The notes under the pieces: generated by a model
Seen by the model: only the letters and a program-made list of their open reading frames with translations
Told to the model about the DNA's origin: nothing
Databases searched by the model: none
Source of the DNA: JBHIER01 sp046760705 [NCBI: bacterium]
Lineage (GTDB): Bacteria > JBHIER01 > G020348925
DNA length: 7,035 bases
Assembly (NCBI GenBank): GCA_046760705.1
Contig: JBHIER010000178.1
Coordinates: forward strand, 1 to 7,035
Reading direction: 5' to 3'
Translations under genes and position numbers: made by a program
Part shown: positions 1 to 4,598 of the stretch, piece by piece
Layout: every line of letters begins with the position of its first letter
Position numbering within the stretch: position 1 is the stretch's first letter

Positions 1-230
1 GGAATTCTGTCGCTCATCTCGATCTGATAAATTCTCTCCTGGATGGCGATCTCCTTTATCAGGTAGTTTGACACCATGGCTACAAGGGAGATAATGATGA
101 ACGGGAGGAGCCACGTCGGCCTCTGCCGCAGATATTGGAAGGTCTTCCCCGGGCTGAAATAAATTCCCATCACCCTCTGGAACGGGCTCATCTCCTGAAC
201 TTCTTCCTGCACAAAGGCTTGTTCCCTCAT
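1..230 (-). CDS. Yip1-domain family membrane protein, N-terminal part (runs off the left edge)
   Basis: The visible part is the first 76 residues, starting at the ATG at 228-230 behind a strong Shine-Dalgarno (AAAGGAGG at about 238-245). Residues 15-31 read SPFQRVMGIYFSPGKTF, followed by YLRQRPTWLLPF and a hydrophobic stretch at about residues 40-58. This order (F-x-R-V-x-G-I-Y-F-S-P, then a W-L-x-P entry into a membrane helix) is the usual start of bacterial Yip1-domain proteins, integral membrane proteins of unknown biochemical role that often sit beside transport and efflux genes. The rest, including further expected membrane helices, lies outside the window. It is separated from the TonB operon by a terminator, so it is probably its own transcription unit reading in the same direction. 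Family assignment is from motif memory and only the N-terminus is available. Confidence 0.7.
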   Translation of the reverse strand, partial: MREQAFVQEEVQEMSPFQRVMGIYFSPGKTFQYLRQRPTWLLPFIIISLVAMVSNYLIKEIAIQERIYQIEMSDRI

Positions 231-440
231 CTGTACACCTCCTTTTGGGGGGTTCTTCTTCTCTTTCCCATCGAAGGGTCCTCTTCTCGACAGATCACCA
301 GAACCTTGGAGGGTTTCAACGTCAAGACCTTAGACCAGAAACGGGACAGAAAGTTTCGGATGGGCCATATCGGCTGCGGCCATCCGGCATCTTCCCCCAG
401 CGGTCACTCTGGGGTCTCAACAGAAAGTTTTCCCGAACAT

Positions 441-471
441 AAAAAAGGCAGTGGGCCCTGGCACTGCCTTT
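441..471 (-). terminator. Rho-independent terminator of the exbB-exbD-tonB operon
   Basis: Read on the minus strand, AAAGGCAGTG (471 to 462) pairs perfectly over 10 bp with CACTGCCTTT (453 to 444) around an 8-base loop, and the distal arm runs into a six-T tract ending at 441. It begins 46 bases past the tonB stop codon, the expected place to end the operon. In the plus direction the run after the stem is interrupted by C residues, so it should work mainly on the minus strand. Confidence 0.8.
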
Positions 472-517
472 CTCTTCACTGTCCTGGAGGAGAGGCTGGG
501 TCAAGTTCGCCTCGCTC

Positions 518-1153
518 CTATCTCTTACCTTCCATTTTAAATCGAAAAGGGATAGAGACCCACACCCGGATCGGTTTTTCGTTCTGCCTGCCTGGGGTGA
601 ACCTGCACTTCCAGGCCGCCTCCTCGGCGGCCTCATTGAACCCCACATTGCCGCAGGGTTTGGCGATCTTCACCTTGGCTGCATTCCCCTCCTCGTCCAC
701 CAGGATGTAGACGATGACGACACATTCGAGGCCCACCTTTCTGGCGATTTCAGGATACTCGGGCACAGAGTAGTGGGTCAGTTGGGGCATCTCTTCGGCC
801 CACCAGAACTCATCTGGGGGTGGAGCCTCATCAGGGGGCGGTGGCGGCACAAGATCGATGACGGCATCCAGTTCCGTCGTCTCGATGGTCACGTCCTCGG
901 GCAGGTCTTCGCTCTCCGTTTCGATGGGCACGGCCGGACGCACCGGCGGAGGCGGCTTCTTCAGCTGCTTCGTCTCCGGGATGTCCTCAACCTGAATAAT
1001 CTCCTGCTTCCTCATGCTCTCATAGGCCTTGATCTCAACGGTCTGCCAGCAGAGGAAGACCAGCAGGAAGAGCCCCAGCGACAGGGCCAGAGACTTCTCA
1101 AAGATCTCCCGGTAGCGCCCGCGCAAGTCGTCAGGAGACTTCATCTTCGCCAT
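518..1153 (-). CDS. tonB: TonB family protein (energy transducer)
   Basis: This 211-residue protein would span the periplasm and pass the proton-driven motion of ExbB/ExbD to outer-membrane receptors. A short cytoplasmic N-terminus is followed by one membrane anchor at about residues 21-41. A proline-rich linker comes next (PPPP at 67-70; PPPPP at 103-107; PPP at 111-113), with many acidic residues between. The C-terminal TonB domain covers about residues 128-206: the YPEIARKVGLE segment, a VDEEGN turn at 152-157, RFTPGRQ at 184-190 and the closing strand VWVSIPFRF. I chose ATG 1151-1153 because a good Shine-Dalgarno lies 7 bases upstream; an in-frame ATG at 1199-1201 would add 16 residues of unlikely sequence inside the preceding exbD. 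It is the last gene of the operon. Three cysteines in the C-terminal domain (C144, C167, C183) are unusual. Confidence 0.9.
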   Translation of the reverse strand: MAKMKSPDDLRGRYREIFEKSLALSLGLFLLVFLCWQTVEIKAYESMRKQEIIQVEDIPETKQLKKPPPPVRPAVPIETESEDLPEDVTIETTELDAVIDLVPPPPPDEAPPPDEFWWAEEMPQLTHYSVPEYPEIARKVGLECVVIVYILVDEEGNAAKVKIAKPCGNVGFNEAAEEAAWKCRFTPGRQNEKPIRVWVSIPFRFKMEGKR

Positions 1154-1160
1154 ATGAGCA

Positions 1161-1170
1161 TCACCTCTTT
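1161..1170 (-). promoter_or_regulatory. Shine-Dalgarno of tonB overlapping the exbD stop codon
   Basis: The last codons of the upstream exbD (AAG AGG TGA) themselves form the ribosome-binding sequence AAAGAGGTGA, which sits 7 bases before the tonB ATG at 1153. This fixes the tonB start and suggests translational coupling of the two genes. Confidence 0.65.
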
Positions 1171-1568
1171 CTCTCGGTGGCAAAATTGACCCGGAGGGCA
1201 TCGGCCTTCTTCAGCTCCTCCATCACCTCGGCCATAACCCCGTACTTGGCCCTCCAATCGGTCTTGAGGGAGACGATGACCTTCGGATTTGCCACCCGCT
1301 TGTTATACATAATGGTTCGAATTGAAGGGATGTCGACCAACATATCATCAATAGCCACCCGCCCCTCAGCCGTCGTCCAGATGTGCGTGATGTTTCTCTT
1401 CGTCTCTATCTTCTCCGTCTTCTGGGCCCGGGGCAACTGCACCGGGAGCCCCTGATACTGTTTGAAGACAGTGCTCAGCATGAAAAAGATCAACAACAGA
1501 AAAGCGATGTCCGCCATCGATGCTGTGGGGATCCGCTCTGTAACTTTCGCTCTACTCACAAACTTCAT
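1161..1568 (-). CDS. exbD: ExbD/TolR family protein, second paralogue
   Basis: A 135-residue inner-membrane protein of normal ExbD length. A short basic N-terminus (residues 1-12) leads into IPTASMADIAFLLLIFFM (13-30), a single membrane helix carrying the conserved aspartate D20, the proton-carrying residue of the family. The rest is a periplasmic ExbD fold with VIVSLKTD at about 97-104. It would work as a dimer inside an ExbB pentamer to energise TonB. The ATG at 1566-1568 is preceded by AGGGGAG at 1574-1580. It lies 70 bases after the first exbD and 7 bases before tonB. It differs from the other ExbD mainly in the periplasmic half (alanine-rich helix and basic end ATERKR), so it is a diverged paralogue rather than a recent copy. 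TolR is an alternative name, but the neighbouring tonB favours ExbD. Confidence 0.9.
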   Translation of the reverse strand: MKFVSRAKVTERIPTASMADIAFLLLIFFMLSTVFKQYQGLPVQLPRAQKTEKIETKRNITHIWTTAEGRVAIDDMLVDIPSIRTIMYNKRVANPKVIVSLKTDWRAKYGVMAEVMEELKKADALRVNFATERKR

Positions 1569-1638
1569 CTCAACTCCCCTAACCCTTAGAACGTGTCTGC
1601 CTCGAGAGAGTTTCTCACAGAGAATCGCTCAGGTGGCC

Positions 1639-2037
1639 TCAATCCGGAACGGCCAAGGAGATCCGGGGTGCTTCAGCCAGCTTCAACTGATCGAGAACAT
1701 CAACAAATGTTCCGTACTTCGTGTCCGGATCGGTTTTGAGGGAGACGATCAACTTATCGTTCTCTTCCAGCCGCCGTTTGATCTCACCCCTTATCTTCGG
1801 AATCTCCATCATCTCCCCAGCCACCATGACCTGACCGAAGGCGTTGATCCACACGTTGCAGATATTGGTCTTAGGAATCTTCTTTTCCACTCCGATCCCA
1901 GGCAGAACGAGGCCCAACCCCTTATCCATGTTCATGGTCGTGGTCACCAGGAAAAAGATGATGAGCAAGAAGGCAATATCGGCCATCGAACAGGTGGGGA
2001 TCTCCTCACTCACCCTCAGTTTCTTCCGAATCTTCAT
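1639..2037 (-). CDS. exbD: ExbD/TolR family protein, first paralogue
   Basis: A 132-residue protein with the ExbD layout. A basic N-terminus (MKIRKKLRV) is followed by IPTCSMADIAFLLIIFFLV (13-31), one membrane helix with the conserved proton-carrying aspartate at D20. A periplasmic domain follows, with KLIVSLKTDPDTKYG at about 94-108. The start ATG at 2035-2037 has a GGGGAGGGA Shine-Dalgarno 3 bases upstream. It follows exbB after a 195-base gap containing a perfect hairpin and precedes the second exbD by 70 bases. Two exbD genes between exbB and tonB are common in FCB-group bacteria; the second copy may form heterodimers or serve a separate ExbB complex, which the sequence cannot decide. Confidence 0.9.
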   Translation of the reverse strand: MKIRKKLRVSEEIPTCSMADIAFLLIIFFLVTTTMNMDKGLGLVLPGIGVEKKIPKTNICNVWINAFGQVMVAGEMMEIPKIRGEIKRRLEENDKLIVSLKTDPDTKYGTFVDVLDQLKLAEAPRISLAVPD

Positions 2038-2232
2038 AGCTCCCTCCCCGAAGAAGGCGTAAAACCCAAAATCCCAATGCTCCTAACCAAAAGGCCCTTT
2101 CAGAGCAATTCAGCTTTGAGCTGTTTCCGATTCCTGAGCCCCTGACATGGAGTCAGGGGCAAGCTCTGTCAGGTTCAGGTTTTAAGGTCCTCCCTTATGA
2201 GGCAGGCTAGAGGCAACGGGATTGCGTCGCGT
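2038..2232 (-). other. 195-base intercistronic region between exbB and the first exbD
   Basis: No coding region is visible here. It is the longest gap inside the operon. It holds a perfect hairpin (2138-2160) and, next to it, a small one (CAGCT-TTG-AGCTG, 2111-2123). Neither is followed by a T tract on the minus strand, so transcription probably continues. I see no convincing internal promoter. Confidence 0.5.
2138..2160. repeat. Intercistronic hairpin downstream of exbB
   Basis: GCCCCTGAC (2138-2146) and GTCAGGGGC (2152-2160) form a perfect 9-bp stem with a 5-base loop. It lies 73 bases past the exbB stop. A further GTCAGG at 2168-2173 could pair alternatively with CCTGAC of the first arm. 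With no T tract it is better read as an RNA processing or stability element, or an attenuator, than as a terminator. Confidence 0.6.
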
Positions 2233-2847
2233 CTACTTAGCCGTCCCCATCTCAACCAAGGTATCGAGCAGTGCGGTAGAACTCTCCTCCATATCGATGA
2301 CCAGCTTATCGATCTTGGAGACAAAGAAATTGTGCGCAGCTTGGATGGGGATAGCGATGGCCAGCCCTGTAGCTGTAGTGATCAACGCCTCGGAAATACC
2401 GCTGGCAACTAAGCTGGGTTCGATGTCACCGGCCCGGGCAATAGCCTCGAAGGCGTTGATCATGCCGCTCACCGTCCCCAAAAAACCCAGCATCGGGGCG
2501 ATATTGGCGATGGTAGCCAACCACACCAACCCTCGCTCCAGGAACGACATCTCTATGGAACCAGCACCCTCGATGGCCTTTTCGACCTCCGAAACACCTC
2601 TATCGGCTTTCATCAGACCGGCGTGAAAAATGGAGGCGATCGGGCCTCTCGTCTTGGCACACACGTCGGCCGCCGCCGTGACGCCACCCTCCCTCAGAGC
2701 TACAGTCACTTTGTCCAAAAACTTCCTGGTGTTGATCGTGGCCCGGCTGAGGGTCCATAACCGCTCAAAAATGAAGGCCACCCCAATAATGGCCGCAGCC
2801 AGAAGAGGCCACATGAACATCCGACCTTTAATAAACAGTTCAACCAT
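2233..2847 (-). CDS. exbB: MotA/TolQ/ExbB proton channel family protein (ExbB)
   Basis: A 204-residue inner-membrane protein with the three-helix ExbB/TolQ layout: helix 1 at about residues 12-29, a cytoplasmic loop of about 75 residues, helix 2 at about 107-130 and helix 3 at about 153-172. Helix 2 contains APMLGFLGTVSGMINAF (117-133) and helix 3 follows SGISEALITTATGLAIAIP (149-167); these are the family's signature segments lining the proton pore, and E153 sits where the ExbB family carries its helix-3 glutamate. The protein would form a pentamer around an ExbD dimer. The ATG at 2845-2847 is preceded by AAGGAGG at 2857-2863. It is the second gene of the operon. TolQ is the alternative name, but no TolA, TolB or Pal gene is in view and tonB follows. 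Confidence 0.9.
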   Translation of the reverse strand: MVELFIKGRMFMWPLLAAAIIGVAFIFERLWTLSRATINTRKFLDKVTVALREGGVTAAADVCAKTRGPIASIFHAGLMKADRGVSEVEKAIEGAGSIEMSFLERGLVWLATIANIAPMLGFLGTVSGMINAFEAIARAGDIEPSLVASGISEALITTATGLAIAIPIQAAHNFFVSKIDKLVIDMEESSTALLDTLVEMGTAK

Positions 2848-2875
2848 GCACTCAATCCTCCTTCCTAAATGGTGA

Positions 2876-2899
2876 GTGTTGAACGACGCTCTTCAACAC
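2876..2899. repeat. Intercistronic hairpin upstream of exbB
   Basis: GTGTTGAA (2876-2883) and TTCAACAC (2892-2899) form a perfect 8-bp stem with an 8-base loop in the 53-base gap between the first gene of the operon and exbB. On the minus strand it begins 1 base after the TAA stop at 2901-2903 and has no T tract after it, so it is unlikely to be a full terminator. It may protect or delimit the exbB message. Confidence 0.55.
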
Positions 2900-2900
2900 A

Positions 2901-3704
2901 TTACAACTCATGCTTTTCAGCCAAGAAATTGAAATGAACAAAGAGCGCAATCACAGGGACACACAGAAGAAAAAAGATCCCCAACGTGAGACTCTGTCCC
3001 TCCTTGATGGTCAGAAAGAGAGCCGGAAAGATGGCGCCGGCGAAAAACACCCCGGCCGTCAGTACGACCCTGACCACCCGATCCAAAAACACGGCAAAAT
3101 CGGCCACCCTCTCCTTGAAGATGGCCCGCAGAAGAGTCCGCAGGCCCACCGTAAACATCACCAACACGAATATGCCGATGACACCGCCGTACAGCAGATT
3201 GATATCCTTGGTACTGTGCTGACGATAATTGGTCCAGAAAAGAGGGAACAGGACCACCCCGGCGAAGAAGAGCCAGCCGATGATCCGCCCCAGTCGCGTG
3301 GCCGCAAAGCTTCCCACGATCTCGGCCAACCCCCACAGAACAACCCCCACTGCCAGGAACCCGGCTATGCCGATAAAGGCTTCGGCAACCGCAGGATACG
3401 TATTGTAGAAATTGAGAATGAACAAGGGCGGCAACGCAAAGGCGGCGACCAAGACCACCCAACCCCCAAGTCTCTTCAGAACCACATCACTGAGCAGAAA
3501 ACGGACGCCGAAAAGCCAGAAAAGGGGAAGCGCAACCGCTAAGAAGAGAAGCGGAATGATTATCTTTAACGCCAGAGAGAACTGGAGGCCAAACAGGGTC
3601 GCCAGCCCCAGAGCTGGAATCAAAAAGACGAAGGTGAAGATCAAATTGAACAGCAAATCGCTGAACCGACCTCTGCCTGCACCCCTTGCTGATCTTGAAC
3701 TCAC
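2901..3704 (-). CDS. Uncharacterised multi-pass membrane protein, first gene of the TonB operon
   Basis: I do not recognise this 267-residue protein. It is strongly hydrophobic, with about eight membrane segments at approximately residues 18-40, 45-66, 81-98, 108-131, 140-158, 170-192, 208-231 and 238-259. The N-terminus (SRSARGAGRGR) is short and basic and fits the cytoplasm. The longest loop, about residues 159-169 (NYRQHSTKDIN), is only some 11 residues, so there is no soluble domain and no ATP-binding or catalytic motif. It starts at a GTG (3702-3704) with AAAGGAG 10 bases upstream; no in-frame ATG fits better. As first gene, 53 bases ahead of exbB, it may be an accessory part of the ExbB/ExbD/TonB complex or a small transporter, but this rests on position only. 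Confidence 0.75.
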   Translation of the reverse strand: MSSRSARGAGRGRFSDLLFNLIFTFVFLIPALGLATLFGLQFSLALKIIIPLLFLAVALPLFWLFGVRFLLSDVVLKRLGGWVVLVAAFALPPLFILNFYNTYPAVAEAFIGIAGFLAVGVVLWGLAEIVGSFAATRLGRIIGWLFFAGVVLFPLFWTNYRQHSTKDINLLYGGVIGIFVLVMFTVGLRTLLRAIFKERVADFAVFLDRVVRVVLTAGVFFAGAIFPALFLTIKEGQSLTLGIFFLLCVPVIALFVHFNFLAEKHEL

Positions 3705-3714
3705 AACGACCGTG

Positions 3715-3721
3715 CTCCTTT
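3715..3721 (-). promoter_or_regulatory. Shine-Dalgarno supporting a GTG start
   Basis: AAAGGAG on the minus strand lies 10 bases before the GTG at 3704 and decides this non-ATG start for the first gene of the operon. Confidence 0.6.
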
Positions 3722-3778
3722 CTCACAAATTTCCTCGACCACTCATGCTGCCCCCTCGTCCTTCCTAAAGGACACATT

Positions 3779-3807
3779 AAATAAAACTATTTTTGGAAAA
3801 AAGTCAA
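3779..3807 (-). promoter_or_regulatory. Candidate promoter of the minus-strand TonB operon
   Basis: On the minus strand TTGACT (3807 to 3802) is a good -35 box. About 17 bases further an AT-only stretch (TTATTTAAT, about 3784 to 3776) could be the -10 region, although no hexamer there matches TATAAT well at ideal spacing. It lies about 75 bases upstream of the GTG start, in the only strongly AT-rich patch of the window. If the host uses a Bacteroidota-type sigma factor, TAGTTTTA just upstream is an alternative -7 box. Confidence 0.4.
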
Positions 3808-3817
3808 CACTTTTTTC
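3796..3817. promoter_or_regulatory. Perfect dyad overlapping the operon's -35 region (candidate operator)
   Basis: GAAAAAAGT (3796-3804) and ACTTTTTTC (3809-3817) are perfect inverted copies around CAAC. The candidate -35 hexamer at 3802-3807 lies inside the dyad, so a bound dimeric regulator could block the promoter. An A/T-rich chance dyad is possible. Confidence 0.35.
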
Positions 3818-3962
3818 AAGTTTTGTTCCTATTCTCCTGTTTCTATTCATCAGCACAGTGGCGTTGGTCCAGCGTTTGGAGATACCGGTATACCAATGCG
3901 CAACAGAGAGGATCGCTTTCGGAGTGGCAGTCGATGTGAACGGAGTGGAGATGAGACAATAG
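3798..3962 (+). pseudogene. Possible N-terminal remnant of a secreted protein (signal-peptide-like)
   Basis: Read from 3798, the frame gives KKSTLF, a hydrophobic run (FVPILLFLFISTVALV) and then QRLEIPV and IAFGVAVDVNGVEMRQ before a TAG at 3960-3962. The lysines, hydrophobic core and mature start resemble a signal peptide plus the beginning of a secreted protein. There is no in-frame ATG, GTG or TTG ahead of it, and T-rich DNA encodes hydrophobic residues by chance, so this stays tentative. It may be the other end of the remnant that closes with the sorting domain at 4107-4330; between them the reading frame changes. Confidence 0.3.
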
Positions 3963-3966
3963 CTGT

Positions 3967-4036
3967 CATTCCTGGGAATGCAGAGCCTGCCCCGTATTTA
4001 TTACGGGGTACCTCCTTCGAGGGGTGGGCCTCCGAG
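3967..4036. repeat. Cluster of short palindromes within the remnant
   Basis: Several small perfect stems are packed together: CATTCC-TG-GGAATG (3967-3980), CCCCGTA-TTTAT-TACGGGG (3990-4008), and short CCTC/GAGG pairs at about 4011-4036. The reading frame of the remnant changes around here, so this could be an inserted palindromic repeat element, but no second copy exists in the window. Confidence 0.35.
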
Positions 4037-4106
4037 GTGAACAGACCTGAGATGGCCTCTACCATTAAGACCGGTGAGATCGACATTCTGCTTTACAGCA
4101 CCGCAG

Positions 4107-4330
4107 GTGACCCTTTCCCAGAACTACCCCAATCCGTTCAATCCAGTGACGACCATCGAGTATACTCTGCCTGAAGCTGCCAAAGTAGAGGTGTACAATA
4201 CCTTAGGTCAGGTGCTTAAACTGTTGGTCGATGCCGAGCAGAGGCTGGCCACCGGGCCCTCACATGGGATGCCTCGGGCGCGACCAAAGGCGTCTACTTC
4301 TACCGGATTGTAACTGACAATTTCAGTGCT
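4107..4330 (+). other. C-terminal secretion/sorting domain coding segment (frameshifted)
   Basis: This segment encodes the [10 protein letters not shown] opening, the [16 protein letters not shown] strand region and the [16 protein letters not shown] closing strands that mark the type A C-terminal sorting domain and related FlgD Ig-like tails. A one-base shift at about 4241 separates DAEQ from [10 protein letters not shown]; adding one base after CAG (4239-4241) would restore the frame. Confidence 0.7.
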
Positions 4331-4509
4331 TTTCGCCTTCCTTTTCAGGAGCTCGAAAAGCCGGTGAGCTTTGTCTACACTCAGCAGCTTTTTATATTGG
4401 ATGCCCTCTTTCCGGGCAACGCAGGTATTGAGATTCGCTTATCCCCTCAGTATAGGTAACACGCTTCAGATTTTGCGGAGATGAATGCGACCCTTCGCCC
4501 ATTTTTTTC

Positions 4510-4538
4510 TTGAATCCAAGGCTCTTTCATCATATTTT
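4510..4538 (+). promoter_or_regulatory. Candidate promoter of the TonB-dependent receptor gene
   Basis: TTGAAT (4510-4515) and TATTTT (4533-4538) each match four of six consensus bases and are spaced by exactly 17 bases, giving a leader of about 55 bases. A better -35 match, TTGACA at 4559-4564, has no -10 partner because the Shine-Dalgarno lies where it should be. Confidence 0.4.
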
Positions 4539-4565
4539 AGGAAGGACACTGGAAGACGTTGACAT

Positions 4566-4583
4566 ATCAGAATCATCAGAATC
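4566..4583 (+). repeat. Tandem nine-base repeat next to the receptor's Shine-Dalgarno
   Basis: ATCAGAATC occurs twice without spacing (4566-4574 and 4575-4583) and abuts the AAAGGAG ribosome-binding sequence at 4584-4590. It could be a protein or RNA binding site acting on translation, or a simple slippage duplication. Confidence 0.5.
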
Positions 4584-4598
4584 AAAGGAGCTGTGAAG

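Larger units (their letters stand above)
3896..4459 (+). pseudogene. Broken gene for a secreted or surface protein ending in a YPNPFNP-type sorting domain
   Basis: Three pieces lie in alternating frames. From about 4026 to 4111 the frame starting at 3896 gives GWASEVN, then [20 protein letters not shown]. From 4107 a second frame gives [20 protein letters not shown] and continues through [15 protein letters not shown] to 4241. From 4241 the first frame resumes with [20 protein letters not shown] and [10 protein letters not shown], and stays open to TAA at 4457-4459. Joined, these make a FlgD-Ig-like/Por-type C-terminal domain, used in the FCB group to send secreted proteins through the cell envelope. 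A single reading frame cannot encode it: the first frame meets TGA at 4172-4174 and the second ends at about 4313. Two opposite one-base changes, at about 4109 and 4241, restore it. Decay is the simplest explanation; sequencing error at both places is the alternative. The passenger protein is mostly missing. Confidence 0.6.
4460..4598 (+). promoter_or_regulatory. Leader region of the TonB-dependent receptor gene
   Basis: No gene is visible. It contains a candidate promoter (4510-4538), the 12-base motif TTTAGGAAGGAC (4536-4547) also found ahead of the minus-strand operon, a tandem nine-base repeat (4566-4583) and a strong Shine-Dalgarno (4584-4590). Confidence 0.5.

Noticed and set aside
297-325. 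TTGACG on the minus strand as the promoter of the Yip1-domain gene
   Set aside because: At 17 bases spacing the -10 position reads TCTGGT, which is no match; the promoter of this gene stays unassigned.
135-710. Plus-strand open frame of 191 codons
   Set aside because: It runs across the Yip1-domain gene start, the terminator and the tonB 3' end, all on the other strand, and its translation resembles no protein family.
1462-2145. Plus-strand open frame of 227 codons opposite the exbD genes
   Set aside because: It is antisense to two well-supported exbD genes, is rich in Pro/His/Leu, and has no ribosome-binding site or domain that I can see.
2910-3542. Plus-strand open frame of 210 codons opposite the eight-helix protein
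   Set aside because: The highly charged, histidine-rich translation is the usual complement of a hydrophobic membrane protein; the minus frame has a Shine-Dalgarno and operon context.
4500-4510. T-run as the terminator of the remnant gene
   Set aside because: The T tract at 4501-4508 is not preceded by a convincing GC-rich stem, so I do not call a terminator.
4559-4564. Perfect TTGACA as the receptor's -35 box
   Set aside because: The matching -10 position would fall on the tandem repeat and Shine-Dalgarno (about 4582-4587), where there is no -10-like sequence.
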